From Chryseobacterium geocarposphaerae (lineage in GTDB: Bacteria > Bacteroidota > Bacteroidia > Flavobacteriales > Weeksellaceae), in NCBI RefSeq assembly GCF_002797535.1, contig NZ_PGFD01000003.1:1-64000 (forward strand): DNA of 64,000 nucleotides, written 5' to 3'. Shown one piece after another: positions 55,529-64,000 of the stretch. The position numbers were made by a program, and so were the translations under genes. A model generated the notes under the pieces. The model was given only the letters and a program-made list of their open reading frames with translations, was not told the DNA's origin and did no database searches. Positions within the stretch are counted from its first letter, which is position 1, and every line of letters begins with the position of its first letter.

Positions 55529-56650
55529 TTAATTGCTGTTAAGTAAACCTGCTATTTTCTTGCTGATTTCAACTGCTACAGGACGATGACCTGCTTCCAG
55601 GGCCACAACTGCTATGGAAGCGTTTAACTGAGGGATATAAACGGCATCTGTTCCTAATCCGCCTCCATGATTGTAACCTAAAAGGCCTGCATACTTAATT
55701 TTACGAATACCAAGACAATAGTTGATTTCCAAATTTGGCGGTACATCAGTTGTCATCTGAGCGAGAACATTTCTGTTTTTAATAATCCTACCACTAAAAA
55801 GTTTCTGAAAGAAAACAGCCATTTCCTTTACATTGGTTACAATTCCACCGCCGCCATACAAATCCCACGATGGATCCAGATTGCATGTATCCCATCCAAA
55901 TTGATCCCAATACTGATGCGCCTGTGGAGCTGTATTTTGAGATACATTTTCAAACTTTGCAAATCGGGTCACTTTCAGACCTCGTTTTTTGTAGCCCAGC
56001 AGTTTTCTCATCGTTTTATAATACGGCTGGTGTGTCACGCTCTCTATAACTTCTGTCAATAATACAAAGTTGATATCGGCATAGTGAAAACCTTCGCCAG
56101 GATTTGACAGTGGTTTACCTAGTCCAGCTGCTCTTGCAATCTGCTCATCACGTGTCCATGCATGTTGCGGATGTTCTCCGATAAATTTAAAATATCCTTC
56201 ATCCACATAGTCTCTTATACCTGATGTATGGGATAAAAGATGTTTTAAGGTAATGTTGTTCGTATTATAACCGGCAGCTGATAATACCTTATCAGATTTT
56301 GGAGTAAGATATTTTTTTAGCGGTTGGTTGATATCCAATCTTCCTTTTTCAACCAATCGCAATATGGATGCCGCCACATAGGGCTTGGTGGTACTGGCAA
56401 TCAGTATGGGTTGATCTGCTGTCAGCTTTTGCTTTTTTTCCCTATCTGAATATCCAACCGCATAGTTAAAGGAAAGATATTGATCCGGAGCTTCCACATA
56501 TAATGCAAAACCTACAGCTTTTGGATCGGCAGCGTAAGTGGAATCAACAATATTCTTTATTTTTTGCTGTATATCTTGTGCGTACGAATACGAATGTGAA
56601 GTTGCAAGGATGATCAGAAATATGACCTTAAGGTTTTTAATGATGTTCAT
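55529..56650 (-). CDS. Secreted serine hydrolase, beta-lactamase/class C family
   Basis: A 373-aa protein with a signal peptide (about 1-24, ending SYSYAQ) and a serine beta-lactamase-like domain. The nucleophile motif STTK lies near residue 86, YADIN near 194 takes the YxN position, and HGGG near 329 is the third box. It resembles D-aminopeptidase or esterase-type class C relatives. It is unrelated in detail to the longer hydrolase at 2334. First gene after tRNA-Leu in the leftward GC-richer block. Confidence 0.85.
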   Translation of the reverse strand: MNIIKNLKVIFLIILATSHSYSYAQDIQQKIKNIVDSTYAADPKAVGFALYVEAPDQYLSFNYAVGYSDREKKQKLTADQPILIASTTKPYVAASILRLVEKGRLDINQPLKKYLTPKSDKVLSAAGYNTNNITLKHLLSHTSGIRDYVDEGYFKFIGEHPQHAWTRDEQIARAAGLGKPLSNPGEGFHYADINFVLLTEVIESVTHQPYYKTMRKLLGYKKRGLKVTRFAKFENVSQNTAPQAHQYWDQFGWDTCNLDPSWDLYGGGGIVTNVKEMAVFFQKLFSGRIIKNRNVLAQMTTDVPPNLEINYCLGIRKIKYAGLLGYNHGGGLGTDAVYIPQLNASIAVVALEAGHRPVAVEISKKIAGLLNSN

Positions 56651-56760
56651 TATATTATTTTACTTTTTTGGGACAGAGTTATTTAAAATAGCAGAAAATA
56701 AAATCTGATTGACTATTTATTTCCTGCATTATGTAGAGTGTTTTACGGTTGATGTTGATC

Positions 56761-57677
56761 CTAATTAAGCTGTTCCCTAAACTGCAGTGGTGTCAACCCG
56801 GTTTTATTTTTGAAAAGTTTATTAAATGATTGCGGATACTCAAACCCCAGCTCATAGGCAATTTCGGCAGCAGTAAGTTCCGATGTCGACAGCTTTTGTT
56901 TAGCAACTTCGATCAGTTTAGCATGGATGTGCTGCTGCGTATTCATCCCGGTCATATTTCTTAGAAGATCACCCAAATAACCATATGATACATTCAAATG
57001 GGCCGAAAAATAGCTAACTGATGGAATACCTTTCTGTGTTGATTCCTCATCTCCATAGTAATTGTTGAGCAGCATTTCAAACCGCTCTATCAAAGGGCTG
57101 TTTATTGCCTTTCTCGTGATAAACTGCCGTTTATAATAGCGGTTGCTGTAATTAAGCAAAACTTCAAGGTATGAAATGATTAGTTCCTGACTGGTATCAT
57201 CTATTACCGTTTCGATTTCTTCCTTGATATCATCAAAAATATGAAGAACTTTATTCCTTTCTTTTTCTGAAAGATGAAGGGCTTCATTTATATTGTAACC
57301 GAAAAATCCGAATTTTGTTATTAACCTGGCAAGTGGATGCCCGGCAAAAAAACCGGGTGGATGAAAAGGCTGCGTCCACTACAATTGTCATTATCAGCGA
57401 CCGCAAGAGCCTGTCCCGGAGCTACAAATATTAATCCTCCTTCATCAAAGTCATAGTATCCCTGTCCATATTTCAATTTGCCCTTCAAGTTACTTTTATA
57501 GGATACCATATAAAAGTCGTGAACAAGATACTTTACTTCCGATTCCGTAGAAATATCAGTGTGATTGACAGATACGATAAGGGGATGTAAAGGGCTGGCA
57601 ACTCCCAGCCCTCTGCATAAATCACTAATTGACTTAAAATAATGCAGTTCCTTTTTTTTAACTGATTTATCGATCAT
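56761..57677 (-). pseudogene. AraC-family regulator split by one frameshift
   Basis: Two adjacent frames together make one AraC-type regulator of about 305 aa. The N-terminal part (57677 to about 57346) is a cupin-like ligand domain. The C-terminal part (to 56761) has two helix-turn-helix motifs, including AEIAYELGFEYPQSFNKLFK and the GLTPLQFRE ending. The break is at a run of seven A's on the plus strand (57346-57352): adding one base restores a continuous frame through GHPLARLITKFGFFGYNINE and the 60 residues beyond. The run is flanked by CCCGG and CCGGG, a small hairpin. It may be a real mutation, slippage-based switching or a sequencing error. Likely regulator of the SDR cluster. Confidence 0.8.
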
Positions 57678-57750
57678 GATTTAATTTTAAGAATTTTTAT
57701 TATACATGACTTGACCGTTTAAAATTAGCCATTTTTAACTACAATGGATT

Positions 57751-58558
57751 TTAACCCGCCAATCCTTTTGCAATCTGTTTTCTGAATTCTTCAGCCCCGA
57801 TGTTTAACCTGTGCTGATACGTCGATATGGCATCATTGCCCGCCAGGTAACGGAGCCGGTCTTTACCATCCGTTATGGCTTCGTAAACGACAGAGGCAAT
57901 AGATTCAGGAGTTGAAAATTGAAGCGGGCTTTCACTGTTTTCAAAGCTTGCCAGGAACTTGTCAAACTGTTCTGCATAAGCTTCATGCTTGCCAAGATCC
58001 AGTGACCTGCCCATAAAATCGGTAGCAATTCCGCCGGGTGAGATGGTCTTTACCTGGATATCATGTGCAGCAAGCTCGAAAGATAGGCTTTCGCTCCACC
58101 CTTCAACAGCCCATTTCGTAGCATGGTAAATGGAAGAAAAAGGAAATGCGACCAATCCGCCTATAGAAGTTGTGTTGATAATTAAGCCACTTCGTTTTTC
58201 CTTTAAATGAGGAAGAAAAGCTTCTGTTACCCGGATAACTCCCAAAAACATTGGTATTGAACTGTCGGGTGACTTGTTCATCTTTATACCCTTCTAACGG
58301 ACCAGTCAGACCGTACCCTGCATTGTTGAACACCACATCTACAGGCCCAATCTGAACAGCCGCCGCAACGACCTTTTCAATGGATGAAAGATCTGTTACA
58401 TCCAAAGGAAGAATATGGATGTTTTTGATGTGATTCAGTTCAGTTTCTTTTTCGGGATGCCTCATTGTTGCAATTACATTCCATCCTTTTGATGCCAGTA
58501 ATTTTGCTGTTGCCTTTCCCAAACCAGAGGAAGCCCCTGTTATAAATATCGTTTTCAT
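57751..58558 (-). pseudogene. SDR oxidoreductase split by one frameshift
   Basis: The N-terminal frame (from ATG 58558) starts MKTIFITGASSGLGKAT with the NAD(P) motif TGxxxGxG and continues through VVFNNAGYGL to NTNVFG. The C-terminal frame resumes GVIRVTEAFLPHL and holds the catalytic SSIYHATKWA (Tyr-x3-Lys). The switch is at a GGG run near 58240: removing one G joins the two halves into a normal protein of about 268 aa. Together with the AraC break 900 bp away, this is either local decay or a sequence error. It is close in sequence to the intact SDR just upstream. Confidence 0.8.
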
Positions 58559-58565
58559 GATCTGC

Positions 58566-59396
58566 TTATTTGGATAGGAAAATGTTGTTTGTAAACGCCT
58601 GGTATTCTTCTTCAGAGGTATTTCTTCGAGCATCCAGAATAGGCTTGATGTCGTTAGTCGGAGAATAGCGCAAGCGGTCAGTTCCGTCAGTAGCTGCTTC
58701 GTAAATGGCTTGTACCACTTTTTCTACCGCGTCAGCATCTGCTGCTCCCGCCATTCCACCATAAACTTTGCCAATTTGCTCTAAAAAAGGAAGATAATCT
58801 TCGATCAATTGTAGGCCTAAACCTTCATCACCCATACGGCTCATAAAGCCGGTCTGTGGTGCTCCCCCCGGTTCAACGATTTTTGCAGCAATACCTAACG
58901 ATGCCAGTTCATATCGTAATCCTTCAGTCCATCCCTCCAAAGCAAATTTGGATGAGCTATAAATCGAAGCCATAGGAAAACCGATGGCACCGGCACCAGA
59001 GCTGACATTGATAATCGTACCTGATTTTTTGGAACGAAAATGAGGCAAAACGGCTCTTGTTACATCCATAGCTCCAAATACATTCACGTCAAATTGGGTT
59101 TGAACGGCTTCTCGGGATGCGCCTTCGAAAATTCCGAAAAGACCATATCCCGCATTATTTACAACCACATCAATATTTCCGAAGTGGTTTATTCCCTCAG
59201 CGATTGCTTTATCAATAGAATCCTTATCCTGAACATCTAATGGAGTAACAAAGATATTTTCTGACTTGTCGAGATTTCCATCTTTGCTGGTATCTCTCAT
59301 AGTCGCGATAACGTTCCAGCCTTTAGCAGCGAAATAATTTGCAGTTGCGGCTCCAAAGCCGGATGATGTTCCAGTGATCAATACTGTTTTGTTCAT
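58566..59396 (-). CDS. Short-chain dehydrogenase/reductase
   Basis: A 276-aa classical SDR: cofactor motif TGTSSGFGAAT (residues 8-18), VVNNAGYG near 83, catalytic Ser in INVSSGAG near 135 and YSSSK near 152. It reduces or oxidises a carbonyl/alcohol with NAD(P)(H); the substrate is unknown. The ATG at 59396 (MNKTVLITG) is the natural start, though the frame is open to 59438. It ends 8 nt before the frameshifted SDR, probably its paralogue and operon partner. Confidence 0.9.
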   Translation of the reverse strand: MNKTVLITGTSSGFGAATANYFAAKGWNVIATMRDTSKDGNLDKSENIFVTPLDVQDKDSIDKAIAEGINHFGNIDVVVNNAGYGLFGIFEGASREAVQTQFDVNVFGAMDVTRAVLPHFRSKKSGTIINVSSGAGAIGFPMASIYSSSKFALEGWTEGLRYELASLGIAAKIVEPGGAPQTGFMSRMGDEGLGLQLIEDYLPFLEQIGKVYGGMAGAADADAVEKVVQAIYEAATDGTDRLRYSPTNDIKPILDARRNTSEEEYQAFTNNIFLSK

Positions 59397-59501
59397 TTTT
59401 TTGATATTTAATTTGTTTAACACTTTTTGATACTGCAAATATCTACTGTATATCGGCCAACGAATAAACCAGATTAAGGGATTTATAATCCAAAATGAGG
59501 A

Positions 59502-59846
59502 TTATGGTTTTTTCCAGAAAAGCCCGTCATTATTAGTGTGAAAATTAATGACGTTGACGCCCTCTTTAGCATTTGTATTTGTTTCAAATCCGTCAACGAC
59601 CGGATCTTTACTGGCTACCGGCAGAAGTTCTACATATTGTAGTGTTCTTCCTTTTGCACGTGCCTGGGAGCCAAACTCACTTTTCAGCGGGCAGATCATC
59701 CTATTGATGTGATGCAGTTTAACAAACAAGGACTTATTACAGAAATGAAAGCCTATTACGGCCCGTCCAATATCACTGTTTAGATCCATTAATTGTACGG
59801 ATAAGTTTAGAATAAATCTGTCCGTCCAATAATCATATTTCTCCAA
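59502..59846 (-). CDS. Doubtful or degraded gene, 114 aa
   Basis: The open frame has a C-terminal half (KGRTLQYVELLPVASKDPVV onward, ending NNDGLFWKKP) that looks like genuine protein sequence, while the first half is cysteine/histidine-rich and less protein-like. I recognise no family. It could be the remnant of a larger gene within the SDR cluster. The flanks (59439-59501 and 59847-59958) show nothing more. Confidence 0.35.
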   Translation of the reverse strand: MEKYDYWTDRFILNLSVQLMDLNSDIGRAVIGFHFCNKSLFVKLHHINRMICPLKSEFGSQARAKGRTLQYVELLPVASKDPVVDGFETNTNAKEGVNVINFHTNNDGLFWKKP

Positions 59847-59958
59847 TCACTTTAGATTCCCATTGCGCTGTTAAACCGAAAATACTGTCTTCTCTGCTTA
59901 TCCCTGATTATTTAAGTTTGTGAAAAACCTCAAGATTAGCATTATGAAAACTCATTTT

Positions 59959-60681
59959 TTAAACCAATACAGCACCCCCATCGATAATCAATGACTGACC
60001 CGTGGTATAGGTTTGTTTCATTAAATAAACAAATGCCTGTGCAATGTCTTCTGGTTTACCCACTCGTTTTAACAGCAGGGTATTTTCCAGATGTTTGAAA
60101 AAAGCTTCGCGGTCGCTGTCGTTCATATTGCCCCAAAGATTGGTATCAATAATTCCGGCGGCAATATTGTTTACCCGTATTGGAGCCAGTTCTACCGCCA
60201 TCGCTTTGGTAAAGGCGTCCATAGCACCACAAATCGTAGCACCTAAACTATACCCGGCAGCAGGGCGTTGACCAAAATTGCCACTCATTAAGTTAATACT
60301 TCCGCCTTCGTTGATATATTGTTTACCATATTTAATCGCGGCAAACGCACCCCAAAACCGAATGGTGAAAAAATCCTTTCCTTTTTCTATATCGGTATCA
60401 TCAACCATGCTCATGGAAATATTTTCGCCGGCAGTATAAACCAGGTGATCAAAGTTGCCTATACTGCTGAAAAATGATTTTATATTTTCTTCCCTGTCCA
60501 GGCTCACGGCAAAGCCTTTACTGTTTTCCGGCAGGGTTGCCAGTGCTTGATCAATACGCTGCTGATTGCTTGATACGATGATCACTTCTGCACCATCCGC
60601 CGCTGCTGCCTGAGCTGTTGCCAGTCCAAGCCCTGAACTGCCGCCAAGAACAATTACCCTTTTGTTTTCTAATGTTTTCAT
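59959..60681 (-). CDS. SDR-fold protein lacking the YxxxK lysine
   Basis: A 240-aa SDR-fold protein with cofactor motif LGGSSGLGLAT (residues 12-22) and C-terminal GQSLIIDGGAVLV. The usual NNAG is VYTAGEN, and the catalytic segment reads AAGYSLGATICGA (near residue 144), so the Tyr is present but the lysine four residues on is replaced by Ala. Catalysis of the classical type is doubtful; it belongs to a variant SDR class or has another role. It lies in the leftward SDR cluster. Confidence 0.82.
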   Translation of the reverse strand: MKTLENKRVIVLGGSSGLGLATAQAAAADGAEVIIVSSNQQRIDQALATLPENSKGFAVSLDREENIKSFFSSIGNFDHLVYTAGENISMSMVDDTDIEKGKDFFTIRFWGAFAAIKYGKQYINEGGSINLMSGNFGQRPAAGYSLGATICGAMDAFTKAMAVELAPIRVNNIAAGIIDTNLWGNMNDSDREAFFKHLENTLLLKRVGKPEDIAQAFVYLMKQTYTTGQSLIIDGGAVLV

Positions 60682-60730
60682 TTTTAATTATTTAATATTA
60701 AAAAAATATGCTGCAAAAAATGGTTTCCAA

Positions 60731-61144
60731 TTAATAGTTGGCCTGTCCGATCTGCAGCTGGTCGAACTTTCCGTCTTTACCTATCCTGAATTTGAAGTAT
60801 GTTTTGAAATCACCCCAGGTATCACTATGGAATTTCCCGTAAATATCCATACTGCTGTTTTCAACTTTATCGACGGAGGTAAAACGTTCTTTACCAATTG
60901 CTTCTGTTGAGAATTTCATAAAATCTCTTGGATGGCCATCATCAAGAAGGGTTGCATTCTTACTGAAATAGGAAAGCCATTCTTTGGAGTCATCCTTTTG
61001 CCACGCCTCAATAGAAGCACGGACATTTTCATTGCTTATTTTCCCGTATTCCATTATTGTTGTCGGTTTGTGGTTATGATTACCCATTTGCCCACACGCA
61101 GATAAATTGATTATGAACAGGATCGGTAATAAAAATCTATACAT
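60731..61144 (-). CDS. NTF2/SnoaL-like lipoprotein
   Basis: A 137-aa protein with a lipoprotein signal (INLSAC, Cys 17) and a single NTF2-like/SnoaL-type domain (about 35-137: NENVRASIEAWQKDDSKEWLSYFSKNATLLDDG), a cone-shaped fold that binds or isomerises small hydrophobic compounds. It is predicted to be anchored in the envelope. It lies between two SDR genes on the same strand, 18 nt after the SDR stop at 61163, and is probably part of the same transcript. Confidence 0.75.
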   Translation of the reverse strand: MYRFLLPILFIINLSACGQMGNHNHKPTTIMEYGKISNENVRASIEAWQKDDSKEWLSYFSKNATLLDDGHPRDFMKFSTEAIGKERFTSVDKVENSSMDIYGKFHSDTWGDFKTYFKFRIGKDGKFDQLQIGQANY

Positions 61145-61162
61145 TTTTCTTTAAGTGATATT

Positions 61163-61915
61163 TTACTGATTTGCTCCACCATTGACCAATAAGTGTTGGC
61201 CGTTAACAAATGAAGAAAGACTCCCCGCAAAAAATTCCGCTGCATTGGCCACATCCTCCACTTCTGCTAATCTGCCCATCGGACAGCTGTCGAGCAGTGA
61301 TTTTCTCAGTTCAGGATAACTTCCTTCCTCTGCGAAAATACCAGAATGATCAACCGCGAAAGGGATAATGGAATTGACTGTTACCCCGCGGTATCCGATT
61401 TCTTTTGACAATACGTCAACCAGGTATCGCGGTGTTGTTTTACTTCCGCCATACACCGCCATCCCTGGAACCGGGAAAGCTGTAGTACTGGATGCAATAT
61501 AAATAATGCGGCCGTTATCCTCCACGTTAAGTGCAGCCTGCTGCATCGTAAAATACGCTCCTTTGGTATTGATTGAAAACAGGCGGTCAAACTGCTCTTC
61601 CGTAAATGCTGTTACAGGCGTTTCTACCATTTCTATTCCTGCATTGGCCACCACGATATCAATTTTACCGAATGCCTTTTTTGCTTCTGCAAAAAGTTGT
61701 TTAATATCTTCTACTTTACTGACATCGGCCTGGATCGATATCACTTTTGCGCCCATTGCCCTGATGTTGCTTTCTACCTGATCTGTAGAAGATTTATCTT
61801 TTGAGTAATTCAGTACGATATCTGCACCTAAGGCGGCGTAACGTTCTGCAATGGCTTTTCCCAAGCCTCTTCCTGAGCCTGTAATCAAGGCTACTTTATT
61901 TACTAAGGTGTTCAT
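61163..61915 (-). CDS. Short-chain dehydrogenase/reductase
   Basis: A 250-aa classical SDR: TGSGRGLGKAI (residues 12-22), VVANAGIE near 87, SSTTAF near 142 and YGGSK near 155 with the catalytic Tyr and Lys, ending VNGQHLLVNGGANQ. It is closest in style to 3-oxoacyl-[acyl-carrier-protein] reductase-like SDRs; the real substrate is unknown. It lies 37 nt downstream of the next SDR and is likely co-transcribed with it from the promoter near 62793. Confidence 0.9.
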   Translation of the reverse strand: MNTLVNKVALITGSGRGLGKAIAERYAALGADIVLNYSKDKSSTDQVESNIRAMGAKVISIQADVSKVEDIKQLFAEAKKAFGKIDIVVANAGIEMVETPVTAFTEEQFDRLFSINTKGAYFTMQQAALNVEDNGRIIYIASSTTAFPVPGMAVYGGSKTTPRYLVDVLSKEIGYRGVTVNSIIPFAVDHSGIFAEEGSYPELRKSLLDSCPMGRLAEVEDVANAAEFFAGSLSSFVNGQHLLVNGGANQ

Positions 61916-61952
61916 TGTATAATATTTTAGTCTTTGATTTTAGAAATTTTAT

Positions 61953-62693
61953 TTAGGCCATCCCTCCATTGGCGCCTATGCTTTGCCCAGATATCCATTT
62001 TGCCTGGTCGGATGCAAGAAATGCTACAACTTCCGCTATGTCTTCAGGAGTTCCCAGACGACCAAATCCATTGGTGGAAGCAAGCCGTTTAATCTGTTCT
62101 TCAGATTTTCCGTTAAGGAACAAATCGGTTCCTGTAGGGCCGGGCAATACACAGTTGACATTGATTCCTCTTGAACCAATTTCTTTGGCAAAAATGCGGC
62201 TCATCTGTTCTACAGCAGCTTTAGTAGCAGCATATACGGCATAAGTCGGAAAAATAGTTCGGGTCACCGTTGAGGAAAGGTTGATAATACTTCCATTATC
62301 AGAAAGTTTGGTTGCAGCCTGCTGCAGTGAATAAAAAACACCTTTGAAGTTAATATCCAGCTGTTTTTCCAACTGTTCTTCTGAAAGATCCTTGATTGGC
62401 GCATTGAACATTACTCCAGCATTGTTTACCCAGATATCTACTTTTCCAAAATGCTCAATGCTTTCATCGAACAGACGGATGACTTCTTCTTTGCTGCTCA
62501 CATCGGCTTTGATAGCAATGGCCTGTCCACCAATAGAAGTGATACGTGATACAGTCTCATCTGCCGCAGCCTGGTTGCCGCTGTAATTCACAATAACTTT
62601 AGCACCTTCCTGTGCCAATCTTAGTGCAATGGCCGCTCCAATTCCTTTAGATGATCCGGTTACTACTGCCACTTTTTCTGTTAAATTTTTCAT
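61953..62693 (-). CDS. Short-chain dehydrogenase/reductase
   Basis: A 246-aa classical SDR: TGSSKGIGAAI (residues 12-22), WVNNAGVM near 87, LSSTVT near 140 and YAATK near 153, with GGMA at the C-terminus. The sequence is of the glucose/3-oxoacyl-reductase type. Its promoter region (62793-62857) carries a -7 box and two 15-bp direct repeats, matched exactly in layout upstream of the SDR gene at 62885. It heads a likely transcript with the 61163 gene and the NTF2-like gene. Confidence 0.9.
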   Translation of the reverse strand: MKNLTEKVAVVTGSSKGIGAAIALRLAQEGAKVIVNYSGNQAAADETVSRITSIGGQAIAIKADVSSKEEVIRLFDESIEHFGKVDIWVNNAGVMFNAPIKDLSEEQLEKQLDINFKGVFYSLQQAATKLSDNGSIINLSSTVTRTIFPTYAVYAATKAAVEQMSRIFAKEIGSRGINVNCVLPGPTGTDLFLNGKSEEQIKRLASTNGFGRLGTPEDIAEVVAFLASDQAKWISGQSIGANGGMA

Positions 62694-62792
62694 TTTATTT
62701 ATTTTTTGTTTGATGAACCTACTTGCCTGCCTTAATTCAGGATTAAATGGCCGCTCGGTTTTTTGTGTTGTTAAATTTTTTATTTCTTAGGT

Positions 62793-62857
62793 CAAAGGTA
62801 TAATCGCTAATGCCCTGTATTGTTGCGAATATTAAAGGATGAGTTGCAAATTTTAAA
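62793..62857 (-). promoter_or_regulatory. SDR promoter with tandem operator repeats (site 1)
   Basis: On the minus strand the -7 box TACCTTTG lies at 62793-62800. Upstream on the plus strand are GTTGCGAATATTAAA (62822-62836) and GTTGCAAATTTTAAA (62843-62857), direct repeats 21 bp apart, two helical turns. The first begins 22 bp from the -7 box, exactly as in site 2. This is typical of an AraC-type activator site. Confidence 0.65.
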
Positions 62858-62884
62858 GAATTGCAGCCCTAGGGAAAGCATATG

Positions 62885-63658
62885 TTATTCGGGAAGTGTT
62901 ATACCTGATATTTCAGCGCATTTATCGATGAACCTCTCCTGCACCCCTGTATTTCTGGCATCAGGATGCACAGCCCGTGGTTTTTTGTGATAATAATATC
63001 CTCCCGACTTAAGCACCTCAGGATCCATAGATGAAGCTAACCAGACCTGCGTCAATGAGGCATCTGCAAGGCTGTCCGGAGCTCCGGCTCCTCCCATTTT
63101 AGTCGCCACCCAGCCCGGTTCCAATGCATTCGATGCGACATCTTTCCATTTTTCGGCAATTGCGAAGGCAAGAAGAACATTATGTAATTTGGAATCTGCA
63201 TAGGCCTGGAAACCGTTCCAGTTTCTTTGTTCCCACAAAATGTCGTTAAGACTGCTATCTCCGTCGCGGTGAAGGCCGCTGCTCATATAAATAAGCCTTT
63301 TGGGTTTCTCAATAAGAGCGGTAAGGATGTACGGAGAAAGACTATTTATGGCAAAGACGTGCGGTAAGCCATCTACAGTCATTATTTTCCTAGATTCCCG
63401 GTAGCCAACCGCCGCGTTATGGATAACAGCATCAAATCTTCCGAGTTTATTTACTTTCTTAGCGAGATCGATGGTTTCTGAAATACTGGCGAGATCACCA
63501 GTCAACACCGCCTCAGCTTTTGGATTCGCTTGAAGCGCTTCTTCGGCTCTATCCTGGTTTCTAGCATGAAGGACAACCTGATGACCTTGTTGGATCAATA
63601 ATTTTGCAGCCATCATGCCAAGGCCATCAGAAGATCCTGTAATGAATATTCGTCCCAT
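62885..63658 (-). CDS. Short-chain dehydrogenase/reductase (retinol-dehydrogenase-like)
   Basis: A 257-aa SDR: TGSSDGLGMMA (residues 7-17), VIHNAAVG near 85 in place of NNAG, MSSGLH near 126 and YADSK near 154 for the catalytic Tyr/Lys. The style is that of the retinol dehydrogenase/WW-domain-oxidoreductase-like SDRs. It is transcribed alone from the promoter near 63783, which has the same tandem operators as the neighbouring SDR. The 342 nt to the window end hold that promoter and no further gene that I can support. Confidence 0.88.
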   Translation of the reverse strand: MGRIFITGSSDGLGMMAAKLLIQQGHQVVLHARNQDRAEEALQANPKAEAVLTGDLASISETIDLAKKVNKLGRFDAVIHNAAVGYRESRKIMTVDGLPHVFAINSLSPYILTALIEKPKRLIYMSSGLHRDGDSSLNDILWEQRNWNGFQAYADSKLHNVLLAFAIAEKWKDVASNALEPGWVATKMGGAGAPDSLADASLTQVWLASSMDPEVLKSGGYYYHKKPRAVHPDARNTGVQERFIDKCAEISGITLPE

Positions 63659-63782
63659 TTTTTGTAATTTTTTAACTTAGCTGGTTTCGATTTGAATCTC
63701 CTTTTACCTAAAAATTTCTAATGCATTTTTTTTAATTTCCGGATATCTCTAAAAGGATTCAATTCAGATATTGTTTGTTATT

Positions 63783-63847
63783 CAAAGGTACTGGGGCCGG
63801 CACCTTTGTGTGTTGCAAATATTAAATCAAAAGTTGCAAATATTACA
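63783..63847 (-). promoter_or_regulatory. SDR promoter with tandem operator repeats (site 2)
   Basis: The minus-strand -7 box TACCTTTG lies at 63783-63790. On the plus strand the direct repeats GTTGCAAATATTAAA (63812-63826) and GTTGCAAATATTACA (63833-63847) lie 21 bp apart. The spacing to the -7 box and between repeats is identical to site 1, while the sequence in between is not conserved. Confidence 0.65.
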
Positions 63848-64000
63848 GAACAGCAATTGGTATGTATAATGAGATCTATAAAGAATGATCAATGCAGAGA
63901 CCAGCAAAAGAGAAGAGTGAAAAATTGAAAGCCATTACCAGATCTGTATGATAAGGTGTGTTATATAACCTTCGATATCAAGTTCGATGGCTTCCACAAC

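Noticed and set aside
55529..63658. Antibiotic or polyketide biosynthetic cluster because of many SDR genes
   Set aside because: No synthase, ligase, carrier protein or transporter genes accompany the SDRs; only a lipoprotein with an NTF2-like fold and a hydrolase are present.

Overview
The window comes from a low-GC member of the Bacteroidota, most likely Chryseobacterium or a close relative in the Weeksellaceae. The evidence is the repeated Bacteroidota promoter pattern (TAnnTTTG at -7, often TTG/TTTG about 19 bp upstream), the near absence of Shine-Dalgarno sequences, tRNA genes without encoded CCA, and families typical of the group (DUF1800/DUF1501 pair, outer-membrane beta-barrel proteins, ABC permease fused to M1 aminopeptidase). 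All calls were made by reading the sequence; no database search was run.

Layout. 0-14 kb is mostly chromosomal housekeeping: tyrA behind a tyrosine-rich leader peptide and terminator, a DUF2089/Yip1/serine-hydrolase run, serine dehydratase, ammonium transporter, two tandem YceI proteins (one with a perfect FNR-type box), a glucokinase-family protein and a DUF1800/DUF1501 pair. 14-20 kb holds a leftward run of a very large SF1 helicase with a nuclease-like tail, a HopJ-family protein, a small unknown protein and a WYL regulator.

20-36 kb is the most unusual part, an RNA-repair region. It has an RtcB-type RNA ligase; a noncoding block with a complete tRNA fold whose anticodon loop is replaced by about 42 nt, followed by three covarying hairpins that share an 18-nt motif with that insertion; a 583-aa protein of uncertain function; two RlaP-type nucleotidyltransferases; a Sir2-type NAD-dependent enzyme; an R2K-type ATP-grasp protein; and the 5' stub of a P-loop kinase. 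rtcB and the first rlaP share an almost identical promoter block. A much more AT-rich cassette with its own promoter has replaced the rest of the kinase gene: an MBL-fold protein, a trypsin-reverse transcriptase fusion and a family-A DNA polymerase. It looks like an RT-based defence or retroelement system. The cobTSC cobalamin genes and three copies of a ~200-bp inverted-repeat element lie in the same region.

36-55 kb returns to core functions: DUF2975/XRE pair, ABC ATPase plus permease-peptidase, MarR regulator with an outer-membrane receptor, cold-shock protein with a long 5' UTR, pnp, a PagL-like protein, rpsO, mgtE, a B12-binding-type protein, free methionine sulfoxide reductase and an MBL hydrolase. 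tRNA-Leu(CAA) at 55.3 kb is followed by a leftward-coding, visibly more GC-rich block (55.5-63.7 kb): a serine hydrolase, an AraC regulator and an SDR gene that each carry one frameshift, five further SDR genes and an NTF2-like lipoprotein. Two SDR promoters share tandem 15-bp operators with identical spacing, so the block looks like a co-regulated, probably acquired redox/detoxification cluster.
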